From Clostridia bacterium (GTDB lineage: Bacteria > Bacillota > Clostridia > Oscillospirales > CAG-272): a DNA stretch of 7,087 bases. This document shows positions 1 to 4,878 of the stretch, in pieces. Under the pieces are notes generated by a model. That model saw only the letters and a list, made by a program, of their open reading frames with translations. It ran no database searches and was not told the origin of the DNA. Made by a program: the position numbers and the translations under genes. Positions within the stretch are counted from its first letter, which is position 1; the number at the start of each line of letters is the position of its first letter. Where the stretch lies: positions 1 to 7,087 of the forward strand of contig JAFQAM010000119.1 in NCBI GenBank assembly GCA_017416885.1, read 5' to 3'.

Positions 1-117
1 ATCATCTTCACAGCAGGAGCATAACCACGAATTTTTACAGCTGTTTTGACAGTTGTCTTGCTCGCAACCAAAATAGCTACTTTTATTACCGCGCGAAAAC
101 GGATTTTGTCTGTTCAT
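1..117 (-). CDS. Partial small Cys-rich protein (N-terminal 39 residues)
   Basis: This reading frame starts at the ATG complementary to 115-117 and is still open at base 1, so only the N-terminus is visible. A strong ribosome binding site (AAAGGAGGT, minus strand 122-130) lies 5 nt upstream of the start, which supports real translation. The visible protein begins MNRQNPFSRGNK and then has six cysteines within 19 residues (positions 18, 23, 27, 33, 35, 36), including a CSCC cluster near residues 33-36. No signal peptide or membrane segment is visible. The spacing suggests a metal-binding or disulfide-rich protein, but I do not recognise the family. A second small Cys-containing frame lies just upstream on the same strand, in the same reading frame, and may be cotranscribed. 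The strong RBS gives fair confidence that it is a gene; the function is unknown. Confidence 0.6.
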   Translation of the reverse strand, partial: MNRQNPFSRGNKSSYFGCEQDNCQNSCKNSWLCSCCEDD

Positions 118-153
118 ATTTACCTCCTTTATAGATTTTTGGTGAAACCACCA

Positions 154-216
154 TTACGGTATATGTAATATTTTGTCTGAAGGACACTTATTTACTTTGC
201 AATCCAAACAGTACAT
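154..216 (-). CDS. Possible 20-residue Cys-containing peptide
   Basis: A 20-codon frame starts at the ATG complementary to 214-216 and ends at TAA (154-156). It is preceded 7 nt upstream by a plausible ribosome binding site, GAAGGA (minus strand 224-229). The peptide is MYCLDCKVNKCPSDKILHIP, with cysteines at 3, 6 and 11 (CxxCxxxxC), a spacing typical of small metal-binding knuckles. The N-terminus resembles the MxCxxCxxxxC start of some small clostridial metal-binding proteins of unknown function, but it is far too short to assign. It lies 36 nt upstream of the start of the next Cys-rich gene and in the same frame, separated by the stop codon, so it could be a leader peptide, a truncated gene or chance. 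A weak minus-strand -35-like TTGAGA lies at 279-284, without a convincing -10. Confidence 0.3.
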   Translation of the reverse strand: MYCLDCKVNKCPSDKILHIP

Positions 217-291
217 TTTCTCATCCTTCTGCAAAACCGTGAAGCTTTTTAAAAATTCTTATTTTTGTTGATAGCTTTTCTCAAAAAACGA

Positions 292-321
292 TTTCCATAT
301 TATCATTTCTTGTGCTATAAT
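292..321 (+). promoter_or_regulatory. Extended -10 promoter of the small XRE regulator gene
   Basis: TGCTATAAT contains a perfect -10 TATAAT (316-321) with the extended TGn element (313-315). A poor -35 match, TTTCCA, lies at 292-297, 18 nt upstream. The extended -10 may compensate for the weak -35. The RBS AAAGGAG (337-343) and ATG (350) follow at normal distances. Confidence 0.6.
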
Positions 322-349
322 AGAAATACAAACATCAAAGGAGAATAAA

Positions 350-607
350 ATGAAATTTGCAGAAATATTTAAAGCATTAAGAAAAGACAAAAATCTAACG
401 CAAGAACAAATATCAGAGGTATTTAATGTGTCACCTCAAATTATTAGCAGATGGGAAAACGGCATATCACAGCCAAGCATAGATATTTTACCTATTATAG
501 CATCATATTTTGAAACCACAGTTGATCATCTGTTGGGAATTAAGGAGCCTATCAAAAAGCAAAAAATTCTATTTTTCAATTTAGATACGAAAAAAGTGCA
601 GATATAA
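350..607 (+). CDS. Small XRE-family transcriptional regulator, apparently frameshifted at its C-terminus
   Basis: The frame encodes 85 residues. Residues about 5-62 form a Cro/C1-type helix-turn-helix: the LTQEQISEVFNVSP segment is helix 2 to the turn and SPQIISRWENGIS (28-40) is the recognition helix with the family's conserved SRWENG. The domain closes with a YFETTVDHLLG motif (53-63). Such proteins bind palindromic operators as dimers, usually as repressors, often of their own or a divergent gene. The start at 350 has the RBS AAAGGAG 6 nt upstream and an extended -10 promoter. After KILFFNLDTKK (72-82) the frame ends abruptly as VQI-stop, whereas the -1 frame continues into a sensible C-terminal domain to 717. 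The break falls at an A6 run (590-595). It may be a real mutation, a sequencing error or frameshifted expression. The HTH itself is intact. The divergent Cys-rich ORFs are possible targets, by position only. Confidence 0.85.
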   Translation: MKFAEIFKALRKDKNLTQEQISEVFNVSPQIISRWENGISQPSIDILPIIASYFETTVDHLLGIKEPIKKQKILFFNLDTKKVQI

Positions 608-717
608 TAAATGATTATCTTGATAATGGTTGGACGGTAAAGGAAATGCAAACTCATCACTTAGATGATGGGCAACATCCAGAGGGCGTTGTAATCATTG
701 AAAAAATAATTAAATAA
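595..717 (+). pseudogene. Out-of-frame C-terminal domain of the small XRE regulator
   Basis: Reading -1 relative to the upstream frame after the AAAAAAG stretch (590-596) joins TKK to SADIINDYLDNGWTVK and continues 40 codons to the TAA at 715-717, ending VVIIEKIIK. Restoring one A would give a single 122-residue protein, HTH plus a domain at about 72-122 with the pattern strand, helix, GW-x-V, strand, VV-x-EK. I recognise this pattern from small clostridial proteins with DUF4177-like architecture; that link is an inference. The segment has no start codon with a well-placed RBS of its own: the in-frame ATG in GTAAAGGAAATG has only about two bases after the AGG. It therefore reads as the separated tail of the upstream gene rather than an independent gene. 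Confidence 0.7.
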
Positions 718-737
718 TTTAATCTACTGTCATTTAA

Positions 738-760
738 GTAGAAGCTTCTACCTTTTGATT
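738..760 (+). terminator. Possible weak intrinsic terminator after the XRE regulator
   Basis: GTAGAAGCTTCTAC (738-751) is a perfect palindrome that can fold as a 5-bp stem with an AGCT loop, followed by an interrupted T-run (CTTTTGATTTTT). The stem is short and the T-run broken, so strength is doubtful. An overlapping alternative hairpin (TCTACT 723-728 with AGTAGA 737-742) would compete with it. Confidence 0.4.
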
Positions 761-831
761 TTTATTATAATCTTAACCGTAATCCGATATAAGAAAGCAC
801 AAAAAGACGGGATTTTAAATTTTCTTTAAGC

Positions 832-853
832 TATAATGTAGTCAGACAGGAGG
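832..853 (+). promoter_or_regulatory. -10 box and strong RBS of the AraC/GyrI-like regulator gene
   Basis: A perfect TATAAT lies at 832-837, but no good -35 is seen 16-18 nt upstream (GGGATT-like sequence at 809-815), so the promoter may need an activator, possibly the encoded AraC-family protein itself. The RBS AGGAGG (848-853) sits 7 nt before the ATG at 861. The -10 is so close to the RBS that the 5' leader would be only about 17-20 nt. Confidence 0.5.
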
Positions 854-860
854 GATAAAA

Positions 861-1772
861 ATGGATTGGATAACAGGAATGCAAAAAGCAATCGATTATA
901 TCGAAAAGCATATAACCGAAAAAATTGATTACGAAAATGTTGCAAAGGAAGCATTTTCATCAAGCTATCACTTTCAAAGAGTATTCAGTATTCTTTGCGG
1001 CTTTACCTTGGGCGATTATATTCGTCAAAGAAGACTATCCTTAGCAGGAATAGAGTTATCCAAGGGAAACGAGAAAGTAATTGATATCGCTTTAAAATAC
1101 GGATATGATAGTCCGGATAGCTTTGCTAAAGCATTTCAAAAATTTCACGGCATAACTCCGTCACAAGCGCGCAACGACGGGAAAATGCTAAAATCCTTTT
1201 CGCGCCTGTCAATTAAAATCTCTTTAGAAGGTGGGGAAACTATGGATTACAGAATCGAAGAAAAAAACGAAATGATTTTAACAGGCTATAAACGCCATTT
1301 TACAGGAGTTCCGGGGGAGCCAGAGGAACAGGAAAAGCAAGAAAAGGATATGTATGTAAATACAAGACCGTTACAGTATATTTTGCAAGGCTTAGCAGGT
1401 AATATCGAAGATTTCTATGATGTTATTACAAATGTAAATGATGACGGATATGATTTCTATATTACAAAAGAAATACCTGAGTATTATAGAAACAACTTAA
1501 ACAAAGAGTGCATATTAGGCGAAGAATTTGCAAAGCATTTTGAGCATATAAAAATACCAAAGCAAACTTATGCAATTTTTGAAACAGAAAGATGTTCATA
1601 TCCAACAGTAATATTTCTTGATTTAAGAAAAAGAATAGTAAATGAGTGGCTTCCAAATTCAGACTATCAATTTGCCAACGCACCGGAAATTGTCCTAACA
1701 CATTGGTATCGTAAAGAAAAAAGCGACCAGCGATATATGGAGCTTTGGATACCTATTGAAAAAATAAAATGA
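861..1772 (+). CDS. AraC-family regulator with C-terminal GyrI-like effector-binding domain
   Basis: The 303-residue protein has two domains. Residues about 8-105 are an AraC/XylS DNA-binding domain with two helix-turn-helix units: the first around VAKEAFSSSYHFQRVF (27-42), the second ending in the family signature IALKYGYDSPDSFAKAFQKF (76-95) followed by HGITPSQAR. Residues about 128-303 form a GyrI-like (AraC effector-binding, Rob/BmrR-type) domain, starting MDYRIEEK and ending with YMELWIPIEK; the Glu in that last motif (294) is the usual ligand-contacting acidic position of the fold. HTH-first order and a length near 300 are typical of clostridial and Bacillus relatives that sense small, often cationic or hydrophobic, compounds. 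The start at 861 is fixed by AGGAGG at 848-853. The gene is alone, followed by a strong terminator, so its target is unknown; autoregulation is possible. An internal AAGGTGGGG plus ATG (1242) falls exactly at the domain boundary. Confidence 0.92.
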   Translation: MDWITGMQKAIDYIEKHITEKIDYENVAKEAFSSSYHFQRVFSILCGFTLGDYIRQRRLSLAGIELSKGNEKVIDIALKYGYDSPDSFAKAFQKFHGITPSQARNDGKMLKSFSRLSIKISLEGGETMDYRIEEKNEMILTGYKRHFTGVPGEPEEQEKQEKDMYVNTRPLQYILQGLAGNIEDFYDVITNVNDDGYDFYITKEIPEYYRNNLNKECILGEEFAKHFEHIKIPKQTYAIFETERCSYPTVIFLDLRKRIVNEWLPNSDYQFANAPEIVLTHWYRKEKSDQRYMELWIPIEKIK

Positions 1773-1796
1773 GCCTTTCGCTCTTAACCTCTTATG

Positions 1797-1826
1797 AAGC
1801 AAGTGCCTTTTTGGCGCTTGCTTTTT
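1797..1826 (+). terminator. Intrinsic terminator of the AraC/GyrI-like gene
   Basis: GCAAGTGCC (1799-1807) pairs with GGCGCTTGC (1813-1821) over nine pairs with one T·G wobble and a five-T loop, followed directly by five Ts (1822-1826). AA upstream of the stem can extend it. It lies 24 bases after the stop codon. Confidence 0.9.
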
Positions 1827-1866
1827 ATGTTAAGTAATAGTTGATGTTTTAACAACTGATTGATAA

Positions 1867-1895
1867 TTGATTTTTGTGTTATTACAGATTATAAT
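1867..1895 (+). promoter_or_regulatory. Sigma-A promoter of the XRE/TPR-like regulator gene
   Basis: TTGATT (-35, 1867-1872) and TATAAT (-10, 1890-1895) are separated by exactly 17 nt. Transcription would start near 1902, inside the palindrome at 1900-1913. Confidence 0.8.
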
Positions 1896-1899
1896 GTAA

Positions 1900-1913
1900 T
1901 TGTAAGCTTACAA
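1900..1913 (+). promoter_or_regulatory. Candidate operator palindrome at the transcription start
   Basis: TTGTAAGCTTACAA is a perfect 14-bp inverted repeat beginning 5 nt after the -10 box and ending 9 nt before the RBS. Its place over the predicted start site suits a repressor. The simplest candidate is the XRE protein encoded just downstream, binding as a dimer, but this is inferred from position alone. Confidence 0.5.
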
Positions 1914-1922
1914 AACTATTTT

Positions 1923-1927
1923 GGAGG
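1923..1927 (+). promoter_or_regulatory. RBS that fixes the start of the XRE/TPR-like gene at 1936
   Basis: GGAGG (1923-1927) lies 8 nt before ATG 1936. An in-frame TTG at 1921 would give five extra residues (MEVNL) but overlaps this RBS and has none of its own, so it is not the start. Confidence 0.85.
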
Positions 1928-1935
1928 TAAATCTT

Positions 1936-3105
1936 ATGAATATTAGAATTGGAGAAAAAATAAAGCTTCTAAGAAAACAAAATAAAATTACACAGGACGA
2001 GCTTGCAAATGTTTTAGGCGTAACTGCACAGGCAATTTCGAGATGGGAAAATTGTGCATCAGATCCCGATATTGATTTAATACCGTCAATTGCAAATTTT
2101 TTCGGCGTATCCATAGATGAACTATTTGGCTATCATGGAGAAAGAGAAAAGAAAATAGATAATCTTTTAAATAAAATAGAACTTCTTTCCTCTCAAAATG
2201 CTCGTGAAGACATTAATCTTGATGAATGTATTTCTATACTTCGTGATGGTTTGGTTGAATTTCCCAGCAACGAAAGAATTATGCATAAGTTGGCATGCAT
2301 TTTGAATGATACAGGTTGGTCAAGACATAGTCAGTGGCAAGATTATGATGATAACAGCTATATTATTAATTGCTTTGATAAGGAAAAATCAAACAAATAT
2401 TGGAATGAAGCCATATCATTATTTGAAACGCTTATTTTGAATACTACAAATAATGAAATTAAAGCAAATTCAATTTATAATTTGATTATGTTATATAGAA
2501 ATACCGGCGAGTATCAAAAGGCAATTGATTTATCAAATATGTTGCCCAAAATTCGTTATAGCAGAGAGATTATGCTATCTACAGCAACAGACGGAAAATT
2601 GCAAGCCGAATATTTGGGAGAATCTATATTAGAGCTTGCGTATATGTTATCTGAGCAAATTGTATATGGTCTTGTAAATAACAAATCAAACTTTATTACC
2701 GATTTGCCAATTGAAAAGCTTAAAGGGGCAATATCGTTATTTTTCTTAGTCGCCGAAGATAATAATTTAGGTATATATCACAGAAGAGTATGCTATTTGT
2801 ATCTTTATTTATCAAGGCTACAATACGAAAAAGGATATAAGGATGAAGCCTTTATTTCACTTGATAAAGCACTTGAACAAGCGAAAAAATATGATGAATT
2901 TTCAAAAAATCCAAGTGATCATTATACAGCCTTACTTTTAAAAAATACGCAGTGCAAAACTGAAGCCTTCAGTGAAAGCGGAAGTCTTGCAAATAATTTA
3001 CCAAATGATTGGCCTATGTGGACAAATCCTGATTATTCTAAGGTGAAATCAGAAATTCTAAAAGAACCAAAATGGAAAATATGGGAGGGAAACTGTAAAA
3101 AATAA
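1936..3105 (+). CDS. XRE-family regulator with long helical TPR-like C-terminal domain
   Basis: From ATG 1936 the protein has 389 residues. Residues about 5-60 are a Cro/C1-type HTH: ITQDELANVLGVT (18-30), recognition helix AQAISRWENC (31-40), and NFFGVSIDELFGY (54-66) closing the domain. It resembles the small XRE protein at 350 but carries Cys40 where that protein has Gly. The remaining ~320 residues are soluble, aromatic-rich and predicted helical. Stretches such as NEIKANSIYNLIMLYRNTG with YQKAIDLS (174-200) and YLYLYLSRLQYEKGYKDEAF (287-306) with SLDKALEQAKKY look like degenerate TPR units. XRE-plus-TPR proteins of Firmicutes often bind peptides or partner proteins, but no ligand can be named here. 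The gene stands alone between its own promoter and palindrome and a hairpin terminator. The HTH call is secure; the TPR call is moderate. Confidence 0.9.
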   Translation: MNIRIGEKIKLLRKQNKITQDELANVLGVTAQAISRWENCASDPDIDLIPSIANFFGVSIDELFGYHGEREKKIDNLLNKIELLSSQNAREDINLDECISILRDGLVEFPSNERIMHKLACILNDTGWSRHSQWQDYDDNSYIINCFDKEKSNKYWNEAISLFETLILNTTNNEIKANSIYNLIMLYRNTGEYQKAIDLSNMLPKIRYSREIMLSTATDGKLQAEYLGESILELAYMLSEQIVYGLVNNKSNFITDLPIEKLKGAISLFFLVAEDNNLGIYHRRVCYLYLYLSRLQYEKGYKDEAFISLDKALEQAKKYDEFSKNPSDHYTALLLKNTQCKTEAFSESGSLANNLPNDWPMWTNPDYSKVKSEILKEPKWKIWEGNCKK

Positions 3106-3107
3106 AC

Positions 3108-3138
3108 AATAGCAAGTGTCAAAATGGCACTTGCTATT
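3108..3138. terminator. Bidirectional terminator between convergent XRE and symporter genes
   Basis: AATAGCAAGTGTC (3108-3120) pairs with GGCACTTGCTATT (3126-3138) over 13 pairs with one T·G wobble and a five-base loop. On the plus strand it is followed by TTATTTAT; on the minus strand by T-rich sequence (the complement of the A-rich end of the XRE gene). It would therefore stop transcription from both sides. The symporter stop codon (3134-3136) lies inside its 3' arm. Confidence 0.85.
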
Positions 3139-4396
3139 TATTTATATCATTTTTTAACATTAAAAGACAACCAAGATTAAATATAGTCATAAGACAAAGC
3201 GCAAGGTCGGATATTTGCCACATAAGTGACATAGGAATTATTGCGCCGATTACTATAACAACACAAAAAATTACAGTAAAAAGCGATTTTGCGAAGCTCT
3301 TTTTTGTTATATACCCCAATGATTCAATACCGTAATAATATTGACAAGCAATAGTTGCAAGTGCAAAAAGCAGCGAAGAAACTATAATTCCGTGCTTGCC
3401 AATACCAAACGCGAAATTTTCATAAGCATTTATAACAAGCGACATCGAATTATTATTGCTCTTTCCGTATAGTAAAATAACTATCGCGGTTAATGTGCAA
3501 AGAAGAATAGTATCCACAAAAACCTCAAAAATACCAAGACACCCCTGTGAATGAGCGTCGCTAATGCTCGTTGAGGCGTGAGCAGTAGGAGAAGTGCCGC
3601 AGCCCGCCTCATTTGAAAGTAGTCCGCGACTAACACCAAAGCGAATAGCCGACATTATTCCATAACCGCAAAAACCTGAAATAGCGCATCTGACCTTAAA
3701 TGCTTCTTTGAAAATCAAAGCAAAAACAGACGGAATTTCGCATATATTAGAAAAAATAATGTAAACGGACAATACAACATAAAAAACGCTAAGAATCGGT
3801 ATCAAAATTGATGTAAAGGCGCTTATTCGCTTTAATCCGCCTAAAATAATTACCAAAATCAGTACAGAGAACACTATTCCTACATAAAGCTTAGGAAAGT
3901 CGGTCAAATTAGACACCGCATTAATTTGAACTAAATTGCCCGTAGTCAAGGAATTTAAAACGCATAATAATGCAAAAAATATTGAAAATGCTTTCGCAAA
4001 TTTATTTTTAGTTTTCTTTTTTAAGCCATCATATATGTAATACGGCGCGCCGCCGTAGTATTCGCCGCAATTATTAACTTTTCTGTATTTCATTGCAAGA
4101 CATACCTCACAGTATTTTAAGCTCATTGCAATAAATGCGCTGACCCACATCCAAAAAATAGCTCCGGCTCCCCCTGATATTAACGCGCTTGCAACACCGA
4201 CAATATTCCCGACGCCCAATGTTCCCGCAAGTGCCAAGGAAAGAGACTTAAACCCACCGCGAAGCATCTCTTTAAATGCTTTAATTGGGTGCAAAATATA
4301 AAACCATTTGAGCTTAAATGCAAAGTAAATTCCCACCAAAATCAACATAACAGGCAATATAATTCCACATAAATATCTATTTAAAAATTCAAGCAT
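3134..4396 (-). CDS. AGCS-family sodium:alanine/glycine (amino acid) symporter
   Basis: The 420-residue hydrophobic protein belongs to the alanine/glycine:cation symporter family, which imports small neutral amino acids with Na+ or H+. Family landmarks appear in order: GTLGVGNIVGVA (58-69), GGAGAIFWMW (75-84), KYCEVCLAMKYR (94-105), GGAPYYI (115-121), GNLVQINAVS (153-162), the hallmark SRGLLSNEAGCGTSP (256-270) with AHA following, and QGCLGIFEVFVDT (284-296). About ten or eleven membrane segments can be seen, the first at about 8-28 and the last at about 395-413. It is a little shorter than the common 440-490 residues, mainly at the C-terminus, but no core motif is missing. The start at 4396 has a GAGGTGG RBS (minus strand 4401-4407). 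The gene is divergent from groES and convergent with the XRE gene, so it is a single unit. The substrate cannot be fixed beyond alanine, glycine or similar. Confidence 0.93.
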   Translation of the reverse strand: MLEFLNRYLCGIILPVMLILVGIYFAFKLKWFYILHPIKAFKEMLRGGFKSLSLALAGTLGVGNIVGVASALISGGAGAIFWMWVSAFIAMSLKYCEVCLAMKYRKVNNCGEYYGGAPYYIYDGLKKKTKNKFAKAFSIFFALLCVLNSLTTGNLVQINAVSNLTDFPKLYVGIVFSVLILVIILGGLKRISAFTSILIPILSVFYVVLSVYIIFSNICEIPSVFALIFKEAFKVRCAISGFCGYGIMSAIRFGVSRGLLSNEAGCGTSPTAHASTSISDAHSQGCLGIFEVFVDTILLCTLTAIVILLYGKSNNNSMSLVINAYENFAFGIGKHGIIVSSLLFALATIACQYYYGIESLGYITKKSFAKSLFTVIFCVVIVIGAIIPMSLMWQISDLALCLMTIFNLGCLLMLKNDINK

Positions 4397-4454
4397 AAAA
4401 CCACCTCATATTTGAATATATATTCTTTTGAAAGTTCTTATATCACTTGAATTT

Positions 4455-4484
4455 TTAACAATTGTTAACAAATTGTAAACAATG
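4455..4484. repeat. AT-rich palindrome and quasi-repeats in the divergent symporter/groES region
   Basis: TTAACAATTGTTAA (4455-4468) is a perfect 14-bp palindrome overlapping a second one, TTGTTAACAA (4462-4471). The same block reads as imperfect tandem units TTAACAATTG, TTAACAAATTG and TAAACAATGC. It lies upstream of the symporter start and upstream of the groES -35. It could be a regulator site or part of the symporter promoter (a minus-strand TATAAG -10-like box is at 4437-4442), but no binder can be named. Confidence 0.45.
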
Positions 4485-4495
4485 CATACAGACAC

Positions 4496-4524
4496 TTGAT
4501 TTTTACAGTATCTATGGCTACAAT
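4496..4524 (+). promoter_or_regulatory. groESL sigma-A promoter
   Basis: TTGATT (-35, 4496-4501) and TACAAT (-10, 4519-4524) are 17 nt apart. The start of transcription is expected near 4531, just before the CIRCE element, the usual arrangement for HrcA-repressed chaperonin operons. Confidence 0.85.
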
Positions 4525-4533
4525 ATATCTTGT

Positions 4534-4560
4534 TTAGCACTCTTGCGTGTCAAGTGCTAA
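4534..4560 (+). promoter_or_regulatory. CIRCE element (HrcA operator)
   Basis: TTAGCACTC (4534-4542), a 9-nt spacer, then AAGTGCTAA (4552-4560). The left arm matches the consensus TTAGCACTC-N9-GAGTGCTAA perfectly; the right arm differs only at its first base (A for G). In Firmicutes the repressor HrcA binds this inverted repeat and releases it under heat stress. The hrcA gene is not in the window. Confidence 0.95.
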
Positions 4561-4567
4561 AAAATAT

Positions 4568-4572
4568 GGAGG
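4568..4572 (+). promoter_or_regulatory. RBS that fixes the groES start at 4581
   Basis: GGAGG lies 8 nt before ATG 4581, which yields the canonical MTIKPLSNRVV start. A longer in-frame version beginning at the TTG at 4530 would read through the CIRCE element and is rejected. Confidence 0.9.
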
Positions 4573-4580
4573 TAATAAAA

Positions 4581-4865
4581 ATGACTATAAAACCGTTATC
4601 AAACAGAGTAGTCCTCAAAAATGTTGAGGCAGAAAAAACAACAAAGGCAGGCATCATTTTAACAAGCGCATCACAGGAAAAGCCACAGTTTGCCGAGGTA
4701 GTTGCAATTGGTCCCGGTGAAACAAAGGACGGAAAGCTTATTCCTATGACTGTAAAGCTTGGCAATAAGGTAATCGTTGCAAAGTATGCAGGCACTGAGG
4801 TTAAAATTGAGGATGAAACATATATTATCGTTAAGGAAGACGATATTTTAGCAATAGTTGAGTAA
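4581..4865 (+). CDS. groES: Co-chaperonin GroES (Hsp10)
   Basis: The 94-residue protein is a full-length GroES, the heptameric lid that closes the GroEL folding chamber in the cytoplasm. It begins MTIKPLSNRVVLKNVEAE (family form MxIKPLxDRV). Residues about 16-34 are the mobile loop, with the GroEL-binding hydrophobic tripeptide IIL (25-27) in place of the common IVL. KPQFAEVVAIGPGE (34-47) is the conserved strand and turn after the loop, and KYAGTEVKIEDETYIIVKEDDILAIVE closes the barrel. The start is fixed by GGAGG 8 nt upstream. It is followed after 13 nt by groEL, whose RBS overlaps the groES stop codon, so translation is probably coupled. The sigma-A promoter and CIRCE operator upstream indicate HrcA-controlled heat-shock expression. 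Confidence 0.98.
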   Translation: MTIKPLSNRVVLKNVEAEKTTKAGIILTSASQEKPQFAEVVAIGPGETKDGKLIPMTVKLGNKVIVAKYAGTEVKIEDETYIIVKEDDILAIVE

Positions 4866-4869
4866 GGAG
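4864..4869 (+). promoter_or_regulatory. groEL RBS overlapping the groES stop codon
   Basis: AAGGAG begins within the groES TAA (4863-4865) and lies 9 nt before ATG 4879. It favours ATG 4879, giving the family start MAKEI, over the in-frame TTG at 4858, which would sit upstream of the RBS inside groES. Confidence 0.85.
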
Positions 4870-4878
4870 AAAAACGAA

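Noticed and set aside
590..627. Programmed -1 ribosomal frameshifting in the small XRE gene as the main explanation
   Set aside because: The zero-frame phase is not the canonical slippery heptamer, the only downstream hairpin is a weak AU stem 18 nt away, and no upstream Shine-Dalgarno stimulator is seen. A base loss or sequence error is simpler.
742..1909. Shared AAGCTT core in the palindromes at 738-751 and 1900-1913 as a common operator
   Set aside because: Only the six-base core is shared, the flanks differ, and AAGCTT is frequent in coding DNA here, including groEL.
1462..2114. Minus-strand frames opposite the AraC-like gene (1462-1701) and the XRE gene (1908-2114)
   Set aside because: Low-complexity Leu/Phe-rich or arbitrary products, no RBS, fully antisense to well-supported genes; the second also covers the XRE promoter and operator.
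4530..4580. Longer groES from an in-frame TTG at 4530
   Set aside because: The extension would translate the CIRCE operator and lies at or before the expected transcription start; ATG 4581 has a proper RBS and gives the family N-terminus.
4858..4878. Longer groEL from an in-frame TTG at 4858
   Set aside because: It overlaps the groES end, lacks an upstream RBS and adds MSKEKNE before the canonical MAKEI start, which has AAGGAG upstream.
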